Origin: Pseudarthrobacter sp. NBSH8
GTDB taxonomy: Bacteria; Actinomycetota; Actinomycetes; Actinomycetales; Micrococcaceae
DNA: 64,000 nt
NCBI RefSeq assembly: GCF_014217545.1
Contig: NZ_CP043178.1
Location: 682,001 to 746,000, forward strand
Direction of reading: 5' to 3'
Positions 1 to 7,624 of the stretch are shown here, one piece after another (positions within the stretch are counted from its first letter, which is position 1; each line of letters opens with the position of its first letter). A program made the translations under genes and the position numbers. Below the pieces are notes generated by a model. That model was not told the DNA's origin and searched no databases. It saw only the letters and a program-made list of their open reading frames with translations.

Positions 1-1191
1 GGCGTGGCGGCCGGCGCTGCTGTGGGGCTGGCCGCGGCCGCCGGGGTGGTGATCGTTGCGCGCCTGTACGGATCGGTCCGTTTCCCGGGCTTCCATCCGG
101 ACGCGCTGCTGACGGTGCTGGTGATGGGTTATGCTGCGTGCCTGCTGGCTGCCTTGGCCCCGGCGCGGCAGGTGGCGCGCCAGGCCGTTCTGGGCGCGCT
201 CAAATCGGGGCGGTCGCCGGCTTAGGCCGGCAAGAAGTCCACCGTGGTGGGTGCTGCCCTGCTGGGCGTGGCCGCCGCGGCCCTCGCGGCCGGCACCTGG
301 CTCGCCGTCAGCAGCAAAAGACCCCGACGTGTTCACCTCCAGGACGCCGGTCATTGCCTGGTTCCTGCTGGGAGGCGCGGTACTTGGTGTTACATCCCTG
401 GTTCTGCTGACCGGCAAGGTTGTGGCTCTGCGGCCGGCGGAATGGTAGTCAGCAATCCCGTGTTCGTCCGCGACGGGCAGGCATCGCTGGTGGCGCGGGA
501 CGTCCGCAAGCCCGCGCGCGCCGACCCCGCCACAGGCGCCTTCCAGGGCTACGAGGAGACGGCGCGGACGGACGTGGCCGCGGCCGTGCTGGAGCCGTCG
601 GTTAATGTGCCGTACTACGGAGTGGTATCCCCGGAAGCTGCCGCGGCGGCCGGCATGCGGGTGGATGACAGTGCCCTGCTGGTCCAGTTCAGCGCCTACC
701 CCGATGCCACCCAGGCTGACAAAATGACGGCAGCACTCGCCGGTCTTTACAAGGACCGCTTCGGGACCCCGCATGTCGAGCGCGGGGCCGAGCGGGACGC
801 ATCGCTGATCCTCTGGTCCATCGTGGGACTGGGTGCGTTGATCACACTCAGCGCGGCAGGCATTACCACGGGCCTATCCATGGCGGACTCACGGAAAGAC
901 CACGTGACGCTTGCCGGAGTGGGTGCATCCCCGCGCTTGCGGAAGGCGCTTGCAGGTTCGCAGGCACTGATGACGGCGGGGCTCGGAACGATGTTGGGAA
1001 GTGTTGCCGGGATAGTGCCTGCCGTGCTGCTGGTGACCGCAACCGGGATGGCGCGGACCGCCGTCGTGCCCTGGCTCCAGCTCGTGGCGCTGCTGATCGC
1101 GGTGCCGCTCACCGGTGCAGCCCTCGCTTGGCTGTTTACGCGGGCGAGGCTTCCGGTGTCCCGCCGGGAGGTGGACAGGGCCTGCAATTAG
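1..1191 (+). pseudogene. Decayed FtsX-like ABC transporter permease, 3' part
   Basis: C-terminal part of a permease of the FtsX/MacB type, which would move lipids or peptides, or perform mechanotransmission, with an ATPase partner. The gene enters from the left edge. Hydrophobic segments occur at both ends of the visible part and a hydrophilic loop lies between them. The reading frame is broken three times. There is an in-frame TAG at 223-225. The frame then shifts by +1 at the A-run near 316-319, where the sequence DPDVFTSRTPVIAW continues in another frame. A compensating shift near 430 restores the original frame (GGMVVSNPVFVRDG), which stays open to 1191. Several small defects with otherwise good coding sequence suggest recent decay; clustered sequencing errors are the alternative. 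The ATPase partner would lie outside the window. Confidence 0.75.
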
Positions 1192-1288
1192 GTCACACAG
1201 TTGGGTCTTTTTGATTGGGCCCGGCGGGCCTACCGTGGGGCTTAGGATGCTGTCCCTCCCGGACAGCCGAAGTACGGAGGGACCTCTT

Positions 1289-1573
1289 ATGACAACACAT
1301 GTTGCCGACTGCAGTGTTACCCGTTGCTCCTTTAATGACCATGAAGGCTGTACGGCCCATGCCATCACGGTTGGCGGGAGTAAAGACCACGCCAGCTGCG
1401 CCACGTTCATCGACACCGGGACGCACGGCGGGCTGCCCAAAGTCCTGGCAGATGTCGGAGCATGCCAGCGCTCCGAGTGCGTCCACAATGACCACCTGAT
1501 GTGCAATGCCCCGGAGGTCCATGTTGGCCCGGGCGCTGACAACGCGGACTGCCTTACTTACGCACACGCGTAG
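1289..1573 (+). CDS. DUF1540 domain protein, Cys-rich, two repeats
   Basis: Small soluble protein of 94 residues made of two DUF1540-like units, each with spaced cysteines: CSVTRCSFNDHEGC...C near residues 8-37 and CQRSECVHNDHLMC...C near 59-88. The pattern suggests metal binding, probably zinc or iron, but no function is established for the family. ATG at 1289 is chosen because an AGTACGGAGGGA ribosome site lies just upstream and the Cys repeat starts straight after it; the frame is open further upstream but without family-like sequence. It is a single-gene unit ended by the hairpin at 1617-1652. Confidence 0.85.
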   Translation: MTTHVADCSVTRCSFNDHEGCTAHAITVGGSKDHASCATFIDTGTHGGLPKVLADVGACQRSECVHNDHLMCNAPEVHVGPGADNADCLTYAHA

Positions 1574-1616
1574 CCACTGCTGCCGCGTGCGAGCTCCCGC
1601 GTGCGAGCAAACATTG

Positions 1617-1652
1617 AAGCCCCCGTCCAGGAAACCCTGGACGGGGGCTTTT
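1617..1652 (+). terminator. Rho-independent terminator after DUF1540 gene
   Basis: A 14-bp stem (AGCCCCCGTCCAGG paired with CCTGGACGGGGGCT) around an AAAC-type loop, followed by a short T run. It lies 44 bases after the DUF1540 stop codon. Confidence 0.8.
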
Positions 1653-1789
1653 GCGCCGCTCGGCGCCTGCGGCCCGCCGTTCACCGCAAATGGCGCTCGG
1701 TGCGTGCACAATGCCGTTTCCACGTTTGTGTGGCGTTGGTAGGGTGCCTTTGAGCAACCCACCGAAGCACCGAATCTCAAGGAGGAGAC

Positions 1790-4090
1790 ATGGCCAGCAG
1801 GCCTGACGAAGCGGTAAGTGCAGCGCAAGGAGGCGGGCCGCTGACCGCAGATCCAAAGCTTCCGCCAACGGCCTTGGATGCGGCCGTCAGCGAGGCCGAA
1901 GACAGGAAATGGACCCCGGCCAAGATCGCACTGTGGTCGGCCATCGCGCTGCTCGGTGGCGTCGCCTGGTTCATGCTGGCGATCGTCCGTGGCGAGACCG
2001 TCAACGCGATCTGGTTCGTCTTTGCCTCGGTCTGTACCTATCTGATCGCCTACCGCTTCTATTCCAAGGTGATCGAACGCCTCATCACCAAGCCGGACGA
2101 CCGCCGTGCCACGCCCGCGGAATACAAGGCTGACGGCAAGGACTACGTCCGCACCGACCGCAACGTGCTGTTCGGCCACCACTTCGCTGCCATCGCCGGC
2201 GCCGGCCCGCTCGTCGGCCCGGTTATCGCCGCCCAGATGGGGTACCTGCCCGGCACCATGTGGATCATCCTCGGCGTCGTCTTCGCCGGCGCCGTCCAGG
2301 ACTACCTGGTGATGTTCTTTTCCATGCGTCGCGGCGGACGTTCCCTGGGCCAGATGGCCCGCGAGGAACTCGGCGTCATCGGCGGCACCGCGGCCCTGGT
2401 TGCCACGCTGCTCATCATGGTCATTATCGTTGCAATCCTGGCCCTCGTTGTGGTCAACGCCCTGGGCGAAAGCCCGTGGGGTGTCTTCTCCGTCGGCATG
2501 ACCATCCCGATTGCCCTCTTTATGGGCGTGTACCTGCGCTACCTGCGTCCTGGCAAAGTCATGGAGGTCTCCATCATCGGCTTCGTGCTGCTGATGGCCG
2601 CCATCATCGGTGGCGGCGCCGTCGCCGGCACCGAATGGGGCGCCGCGATGTTCCACCTGGACAAGGTCACCATCGCTTGGGGCCTGATCATCTACGGCTT
2701 CATCGCCGCGATCCTGCCCGTGTGGCTGCTGCTGGCCCCGCGCGACTACCTTTCCACCTTCATGAAGATCGGCGTCATCGGTATGCTTGCCGTCGCCATC
2801 ATCGTGGTGCGCCCGGAAATCAACGTCCCGGCCTTCAGCGAGTTCGCCAGCCGGGACAACGGGCCGGTCTTCTCCGGCGCACTCTTCCCGTTCCTGTTCG
2901 TAACGATCGCCTGCGGCGCACTGTCCGGCTTCCACGCACTCATCGCCTCCGGTACCACGCCCAAGCTCATCGAAAAGGAACGCCAGACCCGGTTCATTGG
3001 TTACGGCGGCATGTTGATGGAGTCCTTCGTTGCCATCATGGCCCTCGTAGCGGCGCTATCGATCGATCGCGGCATCTACTTCGCGATGAACGCCCCCGCG
3101 GCCCTGACCGGCGGCACTGTGGAAACGGCGGCCGTTTGGGTCAACTCGCTAGGGCTCTCCGGCGTGAACCTCACCCCGGACATGCTGGCGCAGACCGCGA
3201 AGGACGTGGGCGAGCAGAGCATCATCTCCCGTTCCGGCGGCGCCCCGACCCTCGCCGTCGGCCTGGCGCACATCATGCAGCAGTTCATTGGCGGACCTGC
3301 CATGATGGCCTTCTGGTACCACTTCGCCATCATGTTCGAGGCACTCTTCATCCTGACCGCCGTAGACGCCGGCACCCGCGTTGCGCGGTTCATGCTGCAG
3401 GACTCGATCGGCAACTTCATCCCGAAGTTCAAGGAACACTCCTGGCGGATCGGCGCTTGGCTCACTACCGCGGTCATGGTGGCGGCCTGGGGCGCCGTGC
3501 TGATGATGGGCGTCACCGACCCCCTCGGTGGCATCAACACGCTCCTGCCGCTGTTCGGCATTTCGAACCAGTTGCTCGCAGCCATCGCGCTGTCGGTGTG
3601 CATGGCCATCGCGGCCAAGCGGGGGTCGTTCAAGTACCTGTGGATCATCGTCGTACCGCTGTCGTTCGCTGCGGTCGTGACCATTACGGCCAGCTTCCAA
3701 AAGATCTTCTCCACCACGCCCGCGGTGGGCTACTTCGCCAATAATGCCGCGTTCAGCAAGGCGCTGGCCGACGGCAAGACCTCCTTCGGCTCCGCCAAGA
3801 CCCAGGCAGCCATGGAAGCAGTGGTACGCAACACAATGATCCAGGGCATCCTGTCCATAGTGTTTGTGGTGCTCAGCCTGATCGTGATCGTCGCCGCGAT
3901 CCTGGCCACTATCAAGGCCTTCCGCGACCACTCGGCAGGTATGCCCATGGTGGACAACGAGGACCGTCCGAGGGCATCCCGTGTCTTTGCTCCCGCCGGA
4001 CTCATCCCGACGGCGTCTGAACGGGAACTGATGGCGAAATGGGACGAGCTGCCGGCCGATCAGCGGCTGGATAAGGCGGGGCACCACTGA
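1790..4090 (+). CDS. cstA: Carbon starvation protein A (CstA)
   Basis: Integral membrane transporter of 766 residues, the usual size for CstA. The family is induced on carbon starvation and imports peptides or pyruvate. After a hydrophilic N-terminus of about 40 residues the protein is almost entirely transmembrane helices. Family landmarks include FGHHFAAIAGAGPLVGPVIAAQ near residue 127, RRGGRSLGQMAREELG, ACGALSGFHALIASGTTPK and the late segment LPLFGISNQLLAAIAL. A strong GGAGGAGA ribosome site precedes ATG 1790. The stop codon overlaps the start of the next gene (TGATG), so the two are probably translationally coupled. Whether the substrate here is pyruvate or peptides cannot be read from the sequence. 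Confidence 0.95.
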   Translation: MASRPDEAVSAAQGGGPLTADPKLPPTALDAAVSEAEDRKWTPAKIALWSAIALLGGVAWFMLAIVRGETVNAIWFVFASVCTYLIAYRFYSKVIERLITKPDDRRATPAEYKADGKDYVRTDRNVLFGHHFAAIAGAGPLVGPVIAAQMGYLPGTMWIILGVVFAGAVQDYLVMFFSMRRGGRSLGQMAREELGVIGGTAALVATLLIMVIIVAILALVVVNALGESPWGVFSVGMTIPIALFMGVYLRYLRPGKVMEVSIIGFVLLMAAIIGGGAVAGTEWGAAMFHLDKVTIAWGLIIYGFIAAILPVWLLLAPRDYLSTFMKIGVIGMLAVAIIVVRPEINVPAFSEFASRDNGPVFSGALFPFLFVTIACGALSGFHALIASGTTPKLIEKERQTRFIGYGGMLMESFVAIMALVAALSIDRGIYFAMNAPAALTGGTVETAAVWVNSLGLSGVNLTPDMLAQTAKDVGEQSIISRSGGAPTLAVGLAHIMQQFIGGPAMMAFWYHFAIMFEALFILTAVDAGTRVARFMLQDSIGNFIPKFKEHSWRIGAWLTTAVMVAAWGAVLMMGVTDPLGGINTLLPLFGISNQLLAAIALSVCMAIAAKRGSFKYLWIIVVPLSFAAVVTITASFQKIFSTTPAVGYFANNAAFSKALADGKTSFGSAKTQAAMEAVVRNTMIQGILSIVFVVLSLIVIVAAILATIKAFRDHSAGMPMVDNEDRPRASRVFAPAGLIPTASERELMAKWDELPADQRLDKAGHH

Positions 4091-4281
4091 TGGGTGCGCT
4101 TGCCGGTGGTTTCCGTGGGTTCGCCACGTACTTCAAAGGGATCATGGGCGCCGATGCCTACACGAAGTACTTGGAGCACCACAACGCTTCCGGCCACGCG
4201 GAAGCCCCGATGACCGAACGCGAGTTCTGGCGCGACCGGACCGACCGACAGGACTCCAACCCGCAGGGCCGGTGCTGCTGA
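4090..4281 (+). CDS. YbdD/YjiX (DUF466) small protein
   Basis: 63-residue protein of the YbdD/YjiX family, nearly always encoded directly after cstA or btsT-type transporters. The family signature is visible: FKGIMGADAYTKYLEHH near residues 15-31 and the C-terminal MTEREFWRDRTD. Its ATG shares one base with the cstA stop codon. The family is believed to be needed for activity of the partner transporter. The C-terminus QGRCC ends in two cysteines. Confidence 0.9.
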   Translation: MGALAGGFRGFATYFKGIMGADAYTKYLEHHNASGHAEAPMTEREFWRDRTDRQDSNPQGRCC

Positions 4282-4289
4282 TGTTGACG

Positions 4290-4317
4290 GCCGGCCAGCC
4301 TTCACCAGCTGGCCGGC
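4290..4317 (+). terminator. Hairpin terminator after cstA operon
   Basis: A 9-bp stem (GCCGGCCAG paired with CTGGCCGGC) with a 10-base loop follows 8 bases after the DUF466 stop. Only TTC follows, so termination would be weak. Confidence 0.5.
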
Positions 4318-4363
4318 TTCATCGACCGGGCTGCACGTCGCCCGCTCGTGAGAGTATGAACGC

Positions 4364-5041
4364 ATGAGCGATCCCACAGACACTCAGCCTGATGATGTCC
4401 CCGTTGAGGGCAGGACCCTCGACAACGGCGAACCGGCCATGCCTGCCGCGGCCAGCCCGGCGGGAGCCGGCGCCGGCACCGGTGCGCCTGGCCCGGTCAG
4501 TACCGACCCGGCGGCAAGCGGCAAGGCCAAAGGCAGCAACCTGCGGGACCTCGTGGACGAGCCCGCGAAAGTCATGCGGATCGGCACCATGATCCGCCAG
4601 CTCCTGGCGGAGGTGAAGTCAGCTCCGCTGGACGACGCCGCGCGCGAACGCCTGGCCGAAATCCACGAGCGTTCCATCAAGGAGTTGGAGGACGGCCTGG
4701 CGCCGGAACTTGTTGAAGAGCTGGAACGGATCAGCCTGCCCTTCCCGGAGAACGCCACTCCGTCCGACGCCGAGCTTCGGATCGCCCAGGCGCAGCTGGT
4801 GGGGTGGCTGGAGGGCCTCTTCCATGGCATTCAGACGGCTATCGCGGCTCAGCACGCGGCACGGGAGCAGGCCGCCGCGCAGTTGCACCTGAGGCAGCTT
4901 CCACCGGGCACCATGATCGCCCCTGGTGTGGTTATCGGGGAGAACGGCGAGCCTCAACGGGCCGCCGCAGGCCAGCGTTCCGGTCCGGTACCGTCCGGGC
5001 AGCCAGAGGACCCGGACCACGGCCCCGGCCAGTACCTCTAG
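4364..5041 (+). CDS. bpa: Bacterial proteasome activator Bpa (PafE)
   Basis: 225-residue protein of the DUF2587/Bpa family, the ATP-independent ring that opens the actinobacterial 20S proteasome gate. The first 65 residues are a low-complexity Ala/Gly/Pro region. The conserved helical core runs from about residue 65 (NLRDLVDEPAKVMRIGTMIRQLL) to 170. The last residues are GQYL, the motif that docks into the proteasome alpha ring. Its presence implies that the organism has the prcBA proteasome, which is not in this window. The start ATG is 83 bases after the upstream operon. Confidence 0.92.
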   Translation: MSDPTDTQPDDVPVEGRTLDNGEPAMPAAASPAGAGAGTGAPGPVSTDPAASGKAKGSNLRDLVDEPAKVMRIGTMIRQLLAEVKSAPLDDAARERLAEIHERSIKELEDGLAPELVEELERISLPFPENATPSDAELRIAQAQLVGWLEGLFHGIQTAIAAQHAAREQAAAQLHLRQLPPGTMIAPGVVIGENGEPQRAAAGQRSGPVPSGQPEDPDHGPGQYL

Positions 5042-5049
5042 GTTCCAGC

Positions 5050-5529
5050 GTGGGATTCTTTTCTGCCGCCCGCCAAGGGCGCAAGGACGATACTGAGCTG
5101 GGGAAGGGCCTTTGGCGCCGCGCCCATGATCGTTTCCACCGGGGCCTGGACCGCTATCACCAGGTCCTCGAAGGTGTCGAAGACGAACAGCTTTACGCAG
5201 AACTCGTGGAAGTAGCCAACGAGCTGGCGGGGCTCATGGAACGCGTCCGTGTTGTTTGCGTCGAGGCCCAGCGGCGGTCGCCCAGCGAAGGCCTGGACAT
5301 TCCCGGGGACTTGGCAGGTGTACACCGGTCGCTGTCGAAGGCGGGCAATTCGCTGGCCACCACCGCCGAGGCTGCCGCTATGCTCCGGCTCGCCGTCGGT
5401 CCCGTCCCGGTGGGGGCGGCTTCGGTGCGCCGGCGTGCGGAATCGGTGTTTGAGCAGGTGGCCGACGCTGAACGCCGGCTCGCCGAGGATGCCGCCGCCA
5501 GTGGCCAGCCCGAGAGCCTTTCCGGCTGA
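5050..5529 (+). CDS. Conserved hypothetical protein, helical
   Basis: 159 residues beginning MGFFSAARQGRKDDTELGKGLWRRAHDRFHRGLDRYHQVLEG. Predicted almost entirely helical and soluble, with long amphipathic stretches and no signal peptide. I do not recognise a named domain, although the composition resembles uncharacterised actinobacterial proteins found next to bpa. GTG 5050, eight bases after the bpa stop codon, is preferred over upstream in-frame codons because those overlap bpa. The close spacing suggests cotranscription with bpa. Confidence 0.75.
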   Translation: MGFFSAARQGRKDDTELGKGLWRRAHDRFHRGLDRYHQVLEGVEDEQLYAELVEVANELAGLMERVRVVCVEAQRRSPSEGLDIPGDLAGVHRSLSKAGNSLATTAEAAAMLRLAVGPVPVGAASVRRRAESVFEQVADAERRLAEDAAASGQPESLSG

Positions 5530-5532
5530 CCG

Positions 5533-5718
5533 TCAGGCGGCGATCCGGGCCTTTCCGACGGCAACAGCGTCGATGACAGCCCAGGATTCCTCGCTGCCGC
5601 AGTTCCGGCTGGCGAAATGCTCGGCTTCCTTCAGGGAATCGAAGCCTTCACTGAAGATCCGGCCGCAATCAGCGTCGAAGTACGTGACGTGAAATTCCTG
5701 TGCAAGTTGGTTTTCCAT
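5533..5718 (-). CDS. Small conserved hypothetical protein
   Basis: 61-residue protein with an alternating sequence (FHVTYFDADCGRIFSEGFDSLKEAEHFASRNCGSEESWAVIDAV) that looks like a compact beta-alpha-beta fold. It fills an otherwise empty gap between two convergent neighbours and its codon third positions are G/C-rich, which favours a real gene. No family is recognised. It ends 3 bases from the convergent upstream gene. Confidence 0.6.
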   Translation of the reverse strand: MENQLAQEFHVTYFDADCGRIFSEGFDSLKEAEHFASRNCGSEESWAVIDAVAVGKARIAA

Positions 5719-5757
5719 AAATCCAGTCTGCGACCGGGGTCTGACAATAACCGTTCA

Positions 5758-6753
5758 TCAGTCCCGCGTGTTGCCAAGGCGGAGCACCCGCTCCTGCGCG
5801 AGCATGGCTGAACGCTTGGCCTTATCTGCTGCCCGCGCCGCCTGCTTGGCCTCGGCTGCCGCCGTGCCCAGACTCTTCCTGGCACTATCGAGCTGCTCCT
5901 CCGCGGCTCTGAGCATGTCTCGGAGCTCACGTGTTTCGCGGGTCAGGTCCGAAACTTCCGCCTCCGTGTCCGCAAGCTGCCTTTGCCGGTCCGCGGCCAG
6001 CCGGGCTGACTCCGCCTCGGCAGCCTGGGCCTCTCCCAAGGCAGTGCTGGCTTTCTCCAAGGCGGAGGGGGACGCTGCCCGCGGAGTCTCCCGGACGGCC
6101 TTGAGCCGTGGTTGGTCCGCAGGCCTGCGGGCGCCGCGTTCCGCCGTCGTGCGTTCTTCCTGACCTGCTGCTGCGGCCGGTGGCTGCTTTGGACTGTCTG
6201 GGGGAGTGGCGGACGGCGGGGTGGTGCGCTGCGCCGGCACTGCGGCCGGAAGAGCCACGACCCCGTCGAGTTCAACGGTGTCCACGCCGTCGGCGGACAG
6301 CGTCTGGACCAGCAGTCCGCTTTGGACGGCGGCGGTGGCTCCTTCGTCGGCCGTCATCGCCTGCAGGGTCCGTTCGACGTCGGCCGCGATCGTTGCGCTG
6401 ATGGTGCGCCCCTGGCGCTCGGCGACGGCGCGGGCGGTGTCGACGGCGATCCCCAGCAGGGTGCGGCGCTCACGTGCCAGTTCCCGCAGGGCGGCGGCGT
6501 CGAGGGATGCCTGGGCCGCTCGCATCCTTTGGCCGAGCTCGGCGAGCTGTGCGAGGACTCCTGGCTCATGGCTGGCCAGCATGTTGACGGCCCAGGCCGC
6601 CGCTGACGGTTTCGGTAAGGCCTTGACGGCTGCCGGGAGCTCCTTCCCGGAACCGGCGGAGGCTTTGGCTGCGGCCGTCCGGGCAGCCACAAATTCCTCG
6701 AAAGGCAGGGCGTAGAGTTCGAACGCGATAGCCGCCAGCGCCTTGTCATCCAT
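5758..6753 (-). CDS. Hypothetical protein with C-terminal coiled coil
   Basis: About 331 residues. The N-terminus (ALPFEEFVAARTAAAKA...LPKPSAAAWAVNMLA) matches a widespread actinobacterial family of unknown function, and the C-terminal 110 residues are a highly charged Ala/Glu/Arg coiled coil (AEVSDLTRETRELRDMLRAAEEQL). A Pro/Ala-rich linker joins the two. The start is uncertain: ATG codons at 6765, 6762 and 6753 are in frame and none has a convincing ribosome site. MDDKALAAIAF at 6753 is used because the conserved part begins there. It is transcribed divergently from the lipoprotein gene at 6817. Confidence 0.75.
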   Translation of the reverse strand: MDDKALAAIAFELYALPFEEFVAARTAAAKASAGSGKELPAAVKALPKPSAAAWAVNMLASHEPGVLAQLAELGQRMRAAQASLDAAALRELARERRTLLGIAVDTARAVAERQGRTISATIAADVERTLQAMTADEGATAAVQSGLLVQTLSADGVDTVELDGVVALPAAVPAQRTTPPSATPPDSPKQPPAAAAGQEERTTAERGARRPADQPRLKAVRETPRAASPSALEKASTALGEAQAAEAESARLAADRQRQLADTEAEVSDLTRETRELRDMLRAAEEQLDSARKSLGTAAAEAKQAARAADKAKRSAMLAQERVLRLGNTRD

Positions 6754-6816
6754 GCACGCCATCATAGGGGGAGCGGCTGGGCTCGGCATTGAGACCTCAG
6801 TGCCTAGACTGGCCGC

Positions 6817-7308
6817 ATGAGAAGAATGTGGGGGCTCATTGTTCGGCCGGCGGTTCTGATGTTGGCGGTTTGCATTCCGGTGGCGGGCTGCTCGAACGTC
6901 TGTCCGGCCATCGGGTGGGTCAACTCCGTCACGGTTGAATTGTCGGGTGATGTCTCGAGGGTAGGCACCGTGCAGCTGTGTGCTGATGGCGCGTGCTCGG
7001 AGTTGCGACCGGAGCCCGGGACAGCAGTGCCGCGTATTGTCGTGACAACGCCGCTGGATGCCAAGGCTTCTCCTACCCCGGAAGCTCAGCCGGCCATGGC
7101 CCCGTTTTACGCTGAACGGATCGATGCCGATACCTGGCGGTTCCAAGTCAATATGAGCACCCCTGACCATGTGACCGCAAAAGCGCTGTCTGCCACAGGC
7201 GAGGTCATTGCCGAGACGGACGCCGACCTGGACTGGAAGCGGGTGGGCGGCTCAGCCCAGTGCGGCGGGCCTGTTGAAGCTTCGCCGGTGCGGCTTGTGG
7301 TGCCCTAA
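6817..7308 (+). CDS. Putative lipoprotein
   Basis: 163 residues with a typical lipoprotein signal: positively charged MRRMWGLIVR, a hydrophobic core, and lipobox VAGC with the lipidated Cys at residue 25. The mature part is beta-rich (NSVTVELSGDVSRVGTVQLCADGACSEL), has further Cys residues that could form disulfides, and belongs to no family I can name. It should sit on the outer face of the membrane. Transcribed alone. Confidence 0.8.
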   Translation: MRRMWGLIVRPAVLMLAVCIPVAGCSNVCPAIGWVNSVTVELSGDVSRVGTVQLCADGACSELRPEPGTAVPRIVVTTPLDAKASPTPEAQPAMAPFYAERIDADTWRFQVNMSTPDHVTAKALSATGEVIAETDADLDWKRVGGSAQCGGPVEASPVRLVVP

Positions 7309-7416
7309 AAGTGCGCGTTCGGGCGAGCTGCTGGGCTTCACGTGCGATTTCCACCCGGCAGGTCTTCCACGAGGGCACGCCTGGGCGGTAGGCGGCTTTC
7401 CCTATTTAACCAGCGA

Positions 7417-7452
7417 AAAACCCCCTAAAAACCGTGGTTTCTAGGGGGTTTA
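7417..7452 (-). terminator. Terminator of tRNA-Thr(CGT)
   Basis: AAACCCCCTA and TAGGGGGTTT-type arms flank a loop containing AAAACCGTGGTTTC, directly 3' of the minus-strand tRNA. The T-rich tail on that strand is formed by the A run near 7416-7420. Confidence 0.7.
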
Positions 7453-7458
7453 TCCCGA

Positions 7459-7530
7459 GCTTCCTATCAGAATCGAACTGATGACCTTTTCATTACGAGT
7501 GAAACGCTCTACCGACTGAGCTAAGGAAGC
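7459..7530 (-). tRNA. tRNA-Thr (anticodon CGT)
   Basis: 72 bases that fold as a cloverleaf on the minus strand: acceptor GCTTCCT with AGGAAGC, D-arm GCTC-GAGC, anticodon stem TTTCA-TGAAA enclosing CTCGTAA, and T-arm with GTTCGATTC. Anticodon CGT reads ACG. No CCA is encoded. Confidence 0.95.
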
Positions 7531-7624
7531 ACCGCACAAATTCACCCGGCGTAACCGGGCGGTTCATGCAAGAGTCAACTGTAATAGAGTCCCTGCGCCC
7601 GGGTCAAAATGGGGTCCCAAAACG

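Noticed and set aside
1193..2935. 580-codon open frame on the minus strand opposite cstA
   Set aside because: It is the mirror of the cstA codon pattern in high-G+C DNA; sequence is rich in His/Asp/Gly/Gln with no domain, while cstA is certain.
2260..3744. 494-codon plus-strand frame inside cstA
   Set aside because: Arg/His-rich shadow frame of cstA.
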